Source of the DNA: Chloroflexota bacterium
GTDB taxonomy: Bacteria > Chloroflexota > UBA6077 > JACCZL01
Direction: 5' to 3'
Assembly (NCBI GenBank): GCA_020850535.1
Contig: JADZEM010000003.1
Coordinates: 1 to 54,669 of the forward strand
Length of the DNA stretch: 54,669 bases
Positions 1 through 7,383 of the stretch are shown in pieces. The notes under the pieces were generated by a model that was not told the DNA's origin, made no database searches, and was given only the letters and a program-made list of their open reading frames with translations. The position numbers and the translations under genes were made by a program. The number at the start of each line of letters is the position of its first letter. Positions within the stretch are counted from its first letter, which is position 1.

Positions 1-2
1 CC

Positions 3-1301
3 GGCCTGAGCACGCGCGCCTCGCAGGCGGCGAACGGCGACGCGGTCCTGGCCGGGCAGTCGGTGAGCGCGACTGCGCCGACCAGGATCAGCAACACCGT
101 CAGCCTCACGCCGGACTCCACGGCGGACGGGCTGCAGGGCTACGCCACCGGCGCCAACAACTCCGGGCTGTTCGGCCGCAACAACTCGACGGACGGCATT
201 GGTGTCTCGGGGGCGGCCCCCAGCGGGACCGGTGTGTTCGGCGAGAGCAGCAACGGCTTCGGGGTCGGCGGCAAGTCCGACGCGAAGTACGGCGTCTACG
301 GCAAGTCGAACAGCGCCGAGGGCGTCTACGCCGAGTCGACCTCCTCCACGGCTGCGCGGGGCGTCAGCACGAGCGGCGTTGGCGGCTCGTTCGCCGGCGG
401 GCTCTCGGCCATCCGCCTGGTGCCAGCGGCCAGCGGCACGGGCGCGCCGACCGCGGGCGCGCACCTGCAAGGCGAACTGTACGTCGACAGCGCCGGGACG
501 CTCTTCTACTGCACCACGGCAGGGACTCCCGGAACCTGGCAGCAAGTCGCCCTCGGGTCGGGTGGTGGGGGCGGGATGACCAACCCGATGACCACCCAGA
601 ACGACCTCATCATCGGGGGGACGTCCGGCGCGCCGGCCCGCCTGGCGAAGGGGTCGAACGGCCAGATCTTGACCGTCAACGGCTCCGGCAACGTCGCCTG
701 GGCCACGCCGTCCGGCGGCGGATCGGGCGACAGCTTCATGGCGCCGCTCACCGCGCCCCCGTCCAGTGGCTGGTCCTGGCTCAATCAGGGATCGTCAACT
801 ACCTCACGGGTCAACAGCGCCGAGGTGATCGAGGCACCGGCAGCAACCAGCCACCAGATCCGTGAACGCTACCGCTCGCTTGCGTCGGGCACCTACACCC
901 TGACAACCCTGATCGCGCCAACCATGCTCTATAAGAATTACGTCCTGGCCGGCATCTTCCTGCGCGAGTCGTCGAGCAGCAAGCTGATCTGCTTCGGCGC
1001 TGGCTACGCGACAGGGACCTTTGTCCAGGTGCTCAAATTCACCTCGGAGTCAGCGTTCAGCGCCAACTACGTGGCCCATGTCGCCGACGCCACGATCTGG
1101 TGGCTCCGCATCCAGGGCAACGGATCCAACCGGATCTGTTCGACAAGCAAGGACGGCCGGGCGTTCGTCGAGATCCACAGCGTCAGCCGGACCGACTTCA
1201 TCACCCCCGATCAGGTCGGGTTCTTCGTCAACGCCTACAACCAGACCACCCCCAACATCCCGGCCGCTGTTTCCCTGATCTCCTGGAACGGCGTGTCCTG
1301 A
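3..1301 (+). CDS. Secreted fibre-like surface protein, 5' end missing
   Basis: The reading frame is already open at the left edge (no stop from base 3), so the true start lies outside the window; the GTG at 63 is only the first in-frame start codon inside it. The N-terminal part is a run of short repeats built on G-V/L-F/Y-G (for example GVFGESSNGFGVGG near bases 230-270), a pattern seen in fibrous beta-solenoid or tail-fibre-like proteins. Around bases 580-715, after a poly-Gly linker, sits the tail-fibre-type motif DLIIGG..GAPARL..GSNGQIL......WA. The last 170 residues are rich in beta-type sequence and aromatic residues and could be a lectin-like (concanavalin-fold) domain; that is inference. 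Probable cell-surface or phage-fibre-derived adhesin. No phage genes are seen next to it. Confidence 0.7.
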   Translation, partial: GLSTRASQAANGDAVLAGQSVSATAPTRISNTVSLTPDSTADGLQGYATGANNSGLFGRNNSTDGIGVSGAAPSGTGVFGESSNGFGVGGKSDAKYGVYGKSNSAEGVYAESTSSTAARGVSTSGVGGSFAGGLSAIRLVPAASGTGAPTAGAHLQGELYVDSAGTLFYCTTAGTPGTWQQVALGSGGGGGMTNPMTTQNDLIIGGTSGAPARLAKGSNGQILTVNGSGNVAWATPSGGGSGDSFMAPLTAPPSSGWSWLNQGSSTTSRVNSAEVIEAPAATSHQIRERYRSLASGTYTLTTLIAPTMLYKNYVLAGIFLRESSSSKLICFGAGYATGTFVQVLKFTSESAFSANYVAHVADATIWWLRIQGNGSNRICSTSKDGRAFVEIHSVSRTDFITPDQVGFFVNAYNQTTPNIPAAVSLISWNGVS

Positions 1302-1447
1302 CGGTGCGCGTCCACTCTCATGCGCTTCCCACTTCAGCGGCGACAGCTTGTCCTGCCTCGTCGCCGTTTGCGTATGCCGATGTGCTGGGCCGACAGCCCC
1401 TCGACGACGACCTCTCGCCGGATCGCCGAGATTTCTCGCGGAGTCAC

Positions 1448-1483
1448 GTGAGGAGTGAGTGCGCCGGCGCACTCACTCCTCAC
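1448..1483. terminator. Perfect 36-bp palindrome between convergent genes
   Basis: The 18-base arm GTGAGGAGTGAGTGCGCC is followed directly by its exact reverse complement, with no loop bases between. It lies between the rightward fibre gene (ends 1301) and the leftward SelA-like gene (ends 1566), the right place for a bidirectional terminator. No T-tract follows on either strand. A second, weaker hairpin (CGGCGAC/GTCGCCG at 1338-1366, followed by TTTG) lies nearer the fibre gene. Apart from these hairpins, nothing else is seen in 1302-1565. Confidence 0.65.
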
Positions 1484-1565
1484 ATCGGGTAGGTCGCGAC
1501 GGCCACGGCGCAGCGGTCATTGCCGTACGCGCCGCGTGTGCGTGCGTCTCAACCCCAGCGCGGCA

Positions 1566-2690
1566 TCAGGCCGGTACCGGCACCGCGATCTTCGAGCACT
1601 CCTCGCGCAGCCGCCGCGCCACGATCGACGCCTCATCGCCCCGCAGGTTGTGGGGATCGACCAGCAGCTTGCCCTGGAACGCCCGCGTGAGGATCGGCGG
1701 ATCGCCGGCCCGCAGCCGCTCGACCACCTGATCGGGCGTGAGGCCGGTCTTCTCGTCAATCGAGACCAGGATCGTCGGCGTCGTCCAGATGGAGCTGTCC
1801 TCGTCGAGGACCGCTGAGATGCCGTGCAGCCCGTCGAGCGCGCCGACGATCTCCTTCGCCTCTTCGACGTGCTTCGCCCATTCGACCGTCCAATCGGTCT
1901 CCATGAACAGGTCGAACGCCGTCACCAGCCCGATGATGTCTTCCTTGGAGACCTTGGCCGGGCGGCCAATCGCCCCGTTCGGCGCGCCATTGAGGGCCAC
2001 GGCTCGGATCAGATCCTTTCGGCCGATCAGCAGGCCGCTGCCCTGCGGACCACGGATGCCCTTGCCGCCGCTGTAGATCACCAGGTCGGCGCCCATGTCG
2101 GTCCAGCGGGTGAGGTGTGCGACGGGTGGGAGGGTCGAGGCGCCGTCGACGATGATCGGGAGGCCGTTGCGGTGCGCGATGTCGATGGCGGTCTCGACGG
2201 GCACGCCGTTGTCGCCGAGGTACGGCGAGACGATGTACATGATCGCCGCCGTGCGGTCGTCGATGCCGGCCTCCATCTGCTCGGGCGTACAGCCATCCTC
2301 GTCGCCGACCTCGATCAGGCGGGCGCCGGCCTGCCGCAGCGCCTGGTCGTAGCGGATGCGGCGGCACTTCTCGATAACGATGCCGTCCTTCAAGCCGGTC
2401 GTGTCGGGGAGTTGGACGATGGCGGCAGGATTGTCGCCGGCGATGACGGCAGCGGCAGAGAGGAGCAGTCCGCCGGCCGATCCCGACGTGACGTGCGCCG
2501 CCTCGACGCCGATGCGGGCGGCGATGTGCTCCCCCGCCTTCCGATTCAGCTCTTCCATGTCCACGAACGCCGTCGCGGCCTCGGCCATGGCGTCAAGCAC
2601 CACCCGGGGCATCAGCGAACCACTCGCCATCGTGTTCATGCCGCGTGCGTTGATCACCGGTTGGACGCCGAGACGCTGGTAGACTCCCAT
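1566..2690 (-). CDS. SelA-fold PLP-dependent enzyme (COG1921-type)
   Basis: This 374-residue protein has the fold-type I PLP layout of the SelA/DgaE group. The Schiff-base lysine is K210 in SGGKGIRGPQGSG, the same setting as the SelA lysine. The PLP-phosphate region is HVTSGSAGGLLL (near residue 67) and the PLP-ring aspartate is in PIIVDGAS (near 180). Family members include selenocysteine synthase and D-glucosaminate-6-phosphate ammonia-lyase. No selA/selB/tRNA-Sec context is present here, so a lyase or racemase-like role on an amino acid or amino sugar is more likely than selenocysteine synthesis. The ATG at 2690 is chosen because AGGAGGTG sits 4 bases upstream; the frame stays open far upstream but that part overlaps plsC on the other strand. 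It is divergent from plsC. Confidence 0.8.
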   Translation of the reverse strand: MGVYQRLGVQPVINARGMNTMASGSLMPRVVLDAMAEAATAFVDMEELNRKAGEHIAARIGVEAAHVTSGSAGGLLLSAAAVIAGDNPAAIVQLPDTTGLKDGIVIEKCRRIRYDQALRQAGARLIEVGDEDGCTPEQMEAGIDDRTAAIMYIVSPYLGDNGVPVETAIDIAHRNGLPIIVDGASTLPPVAHLTRWTDMGADLVIYSGGKGIRGPQGSGLLIGRKDLIRAVALNGAPNGAIGRPAKVSKEDIIGLVTAFDLFMETDWTVEWAKHVEEAKEIVGALDGLHGISAVLDEDSSIWTTPTILVSIDEKTGLTPDQVVERLRAGDPPILTRAFQGKLLVDPHNLRGDEASIVARRLREECSKIAVPVPA

Positions 2691-2710
2691 GCGACACCTC
2701 CTGGCGGCCG

Positions 2711-2741
2711 ATTGTAGCCGGGCAGGAGTGGCGAGTGTAAA
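2711..2741 (-). promoter_or_regulatory. Candidate sigma-70 promoter for the SelA-like gene
   Basis: Read leftward: TTTACA (2741-2736), 19-base spacer, TACAAT (2716-2711). The predicted start point leaves a leader of about 14 bases that still contains the AGGAGG ribosome site. The spacer is at the long limit; shifting the -35 to TTACAC gives 18. Confidence 0.45.
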
Positions 2742-2840
2742 CAGTCTGCGAACCACCCTTCGGCCTGCCCTGCCGAGCCCGGCGATGCCCTCATACCCTG
2801 AACCCGGTTGACAAGCCCATCCTTCTGGAAGGAGCCGCAG

Positions 2841-3587
2841 ATGTCCGCCTCCCTCGACGATTCCCCCGCTCCCGTCAGCGGCGGAATGCCCTCTGAAACG
2901 CACCCCCGTCTGAAGTGGATCAGCAAGCTCATCGCCCGCATCTACCTCAAGCTCGTGCACCAGTATGAGGTGCTCGGGCAGGAGCACCTGCCGCCGCAGC
3001 CGCCCGTCCTGGCCATCACCAATCACGTCAGCAATCTCGACGTGCCAGCCTTCGCCCTGGCAGACCCGTACCCCGGCTCGGCGCTGGTCGCCAAGGAGGA
3101 GTTGACGAAGCCGCCGATCCTCAGGCAGATCATGGCCTCCTGGGGCGCGATCCCGGTCTCGCGGGATGGCCGCGACTCGTCGGCCCTGCGCGAGGTGCTC
3201 CGCAAGCTCAAGGAGGGCCGGCTGGTCGCCATCGCGTCCGAGGGCACGCGCAACCTGACCGGCGGCCTGGGAGAGACGAACCCGGTCCTGGCCCGTCTGG
3301 CGATCCAGGCCTCGAACCAGGGGGTTCCGCTGGTGCCGGTGGCCGCGGTCGGCACCTACGAGTGCATGCCGAAGGGCGCGAAGTTTCCGAAGCCCGGCAA
3401 AGTCAAGGTGCTGATCGGCCCGCGGTTCGACCTGCACCACCTGAAGTCGTTGCCGAAGGACGAGGCCGTCAAAGAAGCGCAGCGGATTCTGCACGAGCGG
3501 CTCTGGGTGATGATGCAGTCGGGATTGCCCATCGCGCCGAAGCCGAGCGCGCCCGAGCCGGCCGGTGCGGCCCCCTCGAAGGCCTGA
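2841..3587 (+). CDS. plsC: 1-acyl-sn-glycerol-3-phosphate acyltransferase (PlsC family)
   Basis: A 248-residue member of the PlsC/LPLAT family, which moves an acyl chain to lysophosphatidate in phospholipid synthesis at the inner membrane face. The catalytic HX4D box is NHVSNLD (near residue 58), motif II lies around AIPVSRDGRD (near 100), motif III is SEGTRN (near 132), and motif IV is VPLVPVAAVG (near 164). The ATG at 2841 is preferred over the in-frame TTG at 2808 because GGAAGGAG lies 7 bases before it. The C-terminus ends in an Ala/Pro tail with no obvious role. It is monocistronic in appearance, with a gap of about 260 bases before the next gene. The exact acyl acceptor cannot be read from the sequence. 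Confidence 0.88.
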   Translation: MSASLDDSPAPVSGGMPSETHPRLKWISKLIARIYLKLVHQYEVLGQEHLPPQPPVLAITNHVSNLDVPAFALADPYPGSALVAKEELTKPPILRQIMASWGAIPVSRDGRDSSALREVLRKLKEGRLVAIASEGTRNLTGGLGETNPVLARLAIQASNQGVPLVPVAAVGTYECMPKGAKFPKPGKVKVLIGPRFDLHHLKSLPKDEAVKEAQRILHERLWVMMQSGLPIAPKPSAPEPAGAAPSKA

Positions 3588-3689
3588 GGACGCGTTCGCC
3601 GCGCGAAAGCTGAGAAGCGTGCGGCCCAGAGAGATATCAAAAGGCTGAAAATCGCCATGCTTTCCGCAACGCCGTTCTGCTATCACTCG

Positions 3690-3705
3690 TCTCTTCATGA
3701 AGAGA
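3690..3705. promoter_or_regulatory. 16-bp perfect palindrome upstream of the Asn/Asp-repeat gene
   Basis: TCTCTTCATGAAGAGA is a perfect palindrome in an unusually A/T-rich patch (about 3630-3710) of the 259-base gap between plsC and the secreted protein gene. It could be an operator or an RNA stem; no matching second copy was noticed in the window. Nothing else is seen in the gap. Confidence 0.35.
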
Positions 3706-3846
3706 GGGTGAAGAACCGCGCGTTCGGACCGACTCAGCGGATGGCGCGAGTCTTGCATGGCTCGATTCACGCAGCTGAGGCTTCTGTTCGCCGTTGGCGC
3801 TCGCAGCCTCTCGCTCTCAACGCAATCGTGCGGAGTCGGAGGATTC

Positions 3847-4722
3847 ATGCGTATTGGACGGCTGGTGTTAGTCGTGGCGACCCTTGTCGCCATCCTGGTG
3901 TTCCCGCTGGTACTCAAAGACGCCGTGCAGGCACTCAAGCTCCCGTCTGCCTATGCAGCGCAGAGCATGGCCGATGCAGGAGGGCGGCTCTATCAGAACG
4001 GCAACAACAACGACAATGACGACGGCGACAACGACGATGGCGACAACGACGACGGCAACAACGACGGCGATGATGACAACGACAACAACAATGACGGCAG
4101 CGGCGACGGCGACGACAACGAGAGCAACGACAATGAAGGCGAAAGCGAAGACAACGACAACGCCGTCTGCTACGAGAGCCTGAACTCAAACGAAGAGGTC
4201 CCCTGCGACTTCGACGACAACGGCAACGACAACTACTACGCACCGGCTCCCGCCCCAGCCCCGGCAGCCCCGTCCGCGTCTGCGCCTGCGCCGCAGGCGA
4301 ACAACCGCTGCTTCGCGGCTGGTGAGACTGGCAACGTGACCCTCAACCTGAGCGGCGGCGCGGTCGCCGTGCGGGTGGTTGGCCCGGGCCTGCCCCAGAG
4401 TTCGTGGATCGAGCTGACCAACGTGAACGACCTCGGCAGCATCCCGGCTCCGCCATCTGGCGCAACCTTGCTTGACACGATGGTCTGGAACATCAACAGC
4501 GGCGCTGGCTGCTCCAGTGGCGCGGCCGGTCAGATCTCGGGCGATGTGAACCTGGGCATCACCTACAGCGTCTCGGCGAACAAGTCGAAGTTGCAGATCG
4601 TGATGCTCCAGAACGGCCAGTGGATGGAAGTCCCGACCGTCCCGGATCCGGACGCGAACAACCCGTACATCTCGGCGACGATCCGCAACACCGGCACCTA
4701 CGCGGTGATCCAGAAGCCGTAG
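3847..4722 (+). CDS. Secreted Asn/Asp-repeat protein of unknown function
   Basis: The protein is 291 residues. An N-terminal Sec signal or anchor (MRIGRLVLVV then a hydrophobic run to about residue 22, then AYAAQ as a likely cleavage site) is followed by about 55 residues made almost only of N, D and G. Next is a short acidic/cysteine piece (VCYES..., VPCDF), a Pro/Ala linker (about residues 135-155), and a C-terminal domain of about 130 residues with two further cysteines. The acidic repeat could bind divalent cations or act as a flexible spacer; that is inference. The C-terminal domain is not recognised. The ATG at 3847 follows GGAGG by 5 bases; upstream in-frame starts would spoil the signal peptide. 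It precedes the ligase-TPR gene after a hairpin, so an envelope role is plausible. Confidence 0.7.
   Translation: MRIGRLVLVVATLVAILVFPLVLKDAVQALKLPSAYAAQSMADAGGRLYQNGNNNDNDDGDNDDGDNDDGNNDGDDDNDNNNDGSGDGDDNESNDNEGESEDNDNAVCYESLNSNEEVPCDFDDNGNDNYYAPAPAPAPAAPSASAPAPQANNRCFAAGETGNVTLNLSGGAVAVRVVGPGLPQSSWIELTNVNDLGSIPAPPSGATLLDTMVWNINSGAGCSSGAAGQISGDVNLGITYSVSANKSKLQIVMLQNGQWMEVPTVPDPDANNPYISATIRNTGTYAVIQKP
3997..4161 (+). repeat. Low-complexity AAC/GAC/GGC codon repeat
   Basis: A tract of near-repeating GAC-AAC-GAC and GGC-GAC codons encodes the Asn/Asp-rich segment of the secreted protein. Synonymous GAT/AAT changes break perfect repetition. Such tracts can change length by slippage. Confidence 0.8.
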
Positions 4723-4736
4723 CGGTTCCAGCGACC

Positions 4737-4774
4737 AGGAAGCAGGTCTTCCCTTCTGGGGCGGCCTGCTTCCT
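4737..4774 (+). terminator. Hairpin after the Asn/Asp-repeat gene
   Basis: A perfect 10-base inverted repeat AGGAAGCAGG / CCTGCTTCCT with an 18-base loop starts 14 bases after the stop codon and ends 15 bases before the next ATG. No T-tract follows, so it may attenuate and not fully stop transcription into the ligase gene. Confidence 0.5.
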
Positions 4775-4789
4775 GCACACAGCAGGATC

Positions 4790-7279
4790 ATGAGCGCAGC
4801 TGCCGCACCACCACGGCACGTCCTGACTCGGCCCGCGGTCATCCACCTGATGACGCGGGCCGAGCCGTTGCTCGCGCCGATCTGCGCCACGGCGCTGCTG
4901 CTGCATCCGACGCCGCTGACCTGGCCGGCAGCGCTGCTGGGGCTGGCCCCAACCGCCACGCGGCTCATCGTGACGCGCCGGCCCTGGCAGCCAACTCCCG
5001 TGGACGCCCCGCTCTTGCTGCTGATGCTCGGCGGCCTGCTTGGCTACGCCTTCGCGCTGGACTCGCTGACCGCTGGCATTCGCCTGACCGGGCTGCTCGC
5101 CGCCGCGATCGTCTTCGCCTGGGTCCGCGAGCAGGTACTGACGCCTGCCCGCGCCGAGCGCGCGACCGTGCTGGTGGTCGGCCTGCTGGTGTTGGCGACG
5201 GTGCTGCTGGTACACATCGCCCAGCCGTTTCTGCGGCTGGACCGTGTGCCGCCCCTCGGGTGGCTGGCTGCGTTCCTGGAGCCGTGGGGCCTCTACCGCG
5301 TGCTGGTCGCGGACCCGGGCGCGTTGCAGCGCTACCGCTGGTACGCGTCAGGCGCCGGCGCACTGGCGGCAGTCGGCATCGGGACGGTCACCGGACTCGG
5401 GCTGGCCGGACTCGGGCTGATCGGGCGGCGGCGCGATTGGCTCGTCGGTCTGGTGGCAGCCGGGTTGCTCTTTGCCGGCTTGCTGGTCGCCGCCGACAAT
5501 CGCGGCTCGATGGTCGCCGCCGCCCTGACGGTGGGCCTGCTGATCGTCCTCTGGCGTCCGAAGCTTACGGTGGCCGCCCTGCTGGTCGTGTTCGGCGCGC
5601 TCGACCTGATCGCGCTCGGCGTCGTCCAGCGCGGCCTGAATCTCCGCACGGTGGTCGAGCGCCTCCAGTTCTGGGAGAACGGCCTGCGCCTCGCCTCCGA
5701 GGCCGTCTGGACCGGCGTCGGGTTGGGCACACGTTCTGTCGAACTGGCCTACCGCACGGCTTTTCAGCCGACCTATCCACCCTTCAGCCACACCCACAAT
5801 ATCTTCGTGCAGGGACTGCTGGAGCAGGGACTCCTGGGACTGCTCGGCCTGCTGTTCCTGGTGCCGGCCCTCGCCCGGCTGGCAGTGCGCGCCCGCCAGC
5901 TCCCCGACGAACGGCTGCGCACCACGGCGTTTGGGGCCATCGGGGCGATTCTGGCGCTGTTGCTGGCCGGCCTGACGGAGATCGTGGCGCTCACGACGCT
6001 GGGGGGCGTGCTGCTGTTCGCCCTGCTCGGCCTGCTGGTGGCCGCAACCGACGGCTCACCGCGGGCGGCCCCGTTGGGCCACCAGGGCGACCCGGTCCAG
6101 CACGGCTGGCACGCGAGCGTTCGTGTACGGGAGTGGCTCGCACGGGGGAGTCGACGCCCGTGGACCACCGGCCTGAGCGCCGGCGCGGTCGCGCTGATCC
6201 TCCTGCTGGCCGCCGGGGTGGCCCGGCCGCTCATCGCCTCGCCGTTCCTGAACGCCGGCTCCAGCGCACTCTATCGCGGCACGCTGGCCGGCGGCGTGTC
6301 GGCCGCCGAAAAGCGGTCCGCCCTGGCCGACGCCGACTACTGGCTCAACGTCGCGCAGGCCATCGATGCTGACAGCGTCGCGGCGGCGCGGAATCGGGCG
6401 CTGGCAGCGGCTGCCGCCGGCCAGCGTGACGCCGCCCGCACCCTGGCTGACCAGGCTCTTGCCCTGACGCCGCGCAGTGACCGTCATCAGCTGTTCGGCG
6501 TCGGGCGGGCCTTCGTCGCCAACGACGACTGGGATCACGCCATCACGGTCTGGGAACAGGCCGGCGCGGGTCCACAGTTGTATCGCCTGGGGCAGCGGCT
6601 GGTGGAGCGGCGGGACAACGCCGACCTGCAGCATGGACTCCGCGCCCTGGCGGCGGCTGCGCGGGCCGGCGCACCGGGCCGCATCGCGCAGGACACGATG
6701 GTGCAGGCACTGCTCGCACGAGGAGCGCCGCTGCCAGATGCGCTCGCGTCGATCTGGCCGCTGCTCTACTTCGGCGGCGACATCGAGTACCAGACTCGCC
6801 TGGAGATCGCGCGAATCTATCGCACCCAGGGCGACTTCGTACAGGCCGAAAGCTTCCTGACGTGGTTCAGCGACAGGCCGGCTGATTCACAACTGCCGCT
6901 CGAACGGGGTCTGCTCCTGCTGGCTCGCGGCGAGTCTGAGCGGGCAGAGACGCTCTTGCGGGAGGCCGTGGCCATGCGCGATCCGGCCCTGCCGCTCCCG
7001 GCGGGCGACGACCCCAGCTACTGGCTGGCGACGGCCCAGGCCCGTCTCGGGAAGCACCACGAGGCTGTCAGCACGGCCCGGGCGGGCCTGTCCGCCCTGC
7101 CGGCCGAGCAGGCGGACCTCGCCGGGCCGTTCCACCTGCTGATCGCCGACAGCCTCCTGGCCCTTGGCGATCCGTCCGAAGCCGTGCGCGTGCTCGAAGC
7201 GGGCCAGCGGGCCGCCCCCAACAACGCGGCAGTGCGGCAGGCGCTCGGCCGGGCGCGAGAGGCCGCGCGCAGCAAGTAG
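4790..7279 (+). CDS. O-antigen ligase/polymerase-like (Wzy_C) protein with TPR tail
   Basis: The protein is 829 residues. The first ~440 form about ten to twelve hydrophobic segments. A periplasmic Wzy_C signature, FSHTHNIFVQGLLEQG, starts near residue 332, preceded by ADNRGSM near 237. This is the pattern of the O-antigen ligase/polymerase family, which moves or joins lipid-linked glycans at the outer face of the inner membrane. After another membrane segment near residue 475, the remaining ~350 residues are helical Ala/Leu/Arg-rich units like tetratricopeptide repeats. It is a clear full-length paralogue of the protein at 44394-47480 (same order of WPAALLGL, GPLLLL-type, ADNRGSM, FWEN and YPPFSH motifs) but lacks that protein's C-terminal domain. 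No glycosyltransferase is adjacent. The glycan acceptor is unknown. Confidence 0.78.
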   Translation: MSAAAAPPRHVLTRPAVIHLMTRAEPLLAPICATALLLHPTPLTWPAALLGLAPTATRLIVTRRPWQPTPVDAPLLLLMLGGLLGYAFALDSLTAGIRLTGLLAAAIVFAWVREQVLTPARAERATVLVVGLLVLATVLLVHIAQPFLRLDRVPPLGWLAAFLEPWGLYRVLVADPGALQRYRWYASGAGALAAVGIGTVTGLGLAGLGLIGRRRDWLVGLVAAGLLFAGLLVAADNRGSMVAAALTVGLLIVLWRPKLTVAALLVVFGALDLIALGVVQRGLNLRTVVERLQFWENGLRLASEAVWTGVGLGTRSVELAYRTAFQPTYPPFSHTHNIFVQGLLEQGLLGLLGLLFLVPALARLAVRARQLPDERLRTTAFGAIGAILALLLAGLTEIVALTTLGGVLLFALLGLLVAATDGSPRAAPLGHQGDPVQHGWHASVRVREWLARGSRRPWTTGLSAGAVALILLLAAGVARPLIASPFLNAGSSALYRGTLAGGVSAAEKRSALADADYWLNVAQAIDADSVAAARNRALAAAAAGQRDAARTLADQALALTPRSDRHQLFGVGRAFVANDDWDHAITVWEQAGAGPQLYRLGQRLVERRDNADLQHGLRALAAAARAGAPGRIAQDTMVQALLARGAPLPDALASIWPLLYFGGDIEYQTRLEIARIYRTQGDFVQAESFLTWFSDRPADSQLPLERGLLLLARGESERAETLLREAVAMRDPALPLPAGDDPSYWLATAQARLGKHHEAVSTARAGLSALPAEQADLAGPFHLLIADSLLALGDPSEAVRVLEAGQRAAPNNAAVRQALGRAREAARSK

Positions 7280-7296
7280 GCGCACGGACCGACACC

Positions 7297-7320
7297 GCAA
7301 GCGCCCTGCAGGGCGCTTGC
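7297..7320. terminator. Perfect 24-bp palindrome
   Basis: The arm GCAAGCGCCCTG is followed directly by its exact reverse complement. It starts 18 bases after the ligase-TPR stop and lies about 55 bases before the regulator start. The likely role is terminator of the ligase transcript. No T-tract follows, so a recombination or protein-binding site is also possible. Confidence 0.55.
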
Positions 7321-7349
7321 ACGCCGGGGCCGCAGCGCGTATCCTCTCT

Positions 7350-7383
7350 TTCAGTATGCTGAACAGTCATTCACCATGCTGAA
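7350..7383 (+). promoter_or_regulatory. Two-copy 14-bp operator candidate over the regulator start
   Basis: TTCAGTATGCTGAA (7350-7363) and TTCACCATGCTGAA (7370-7383) are copies of one 14-mer, 12 of 14 matching, spaced exactly 20 bases apart (about two helical turns). The first is an inverted repeat (TTCAG/CTGAA). The start codon of the IclR-type gene (7376) lies inside the second copy, so a protein bound there would block its own gene. Autoregulation is inference. Confidence 0.5.

Noticed and set aside
1566-2690. Selenocysteine synthase (selA)
   Set aside because: The fold matches, but no selB, selD or tRNA-Sec is seen in the window and related enzymes with other roles share the same motifs.
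1566-3938. 790-residue reading of the SelA-like frame
   Set aside because: Residues before MGVYQRLG run opposite plsC and have the composition of an antisense frame; ATG 2690 has AGGAGGTG.
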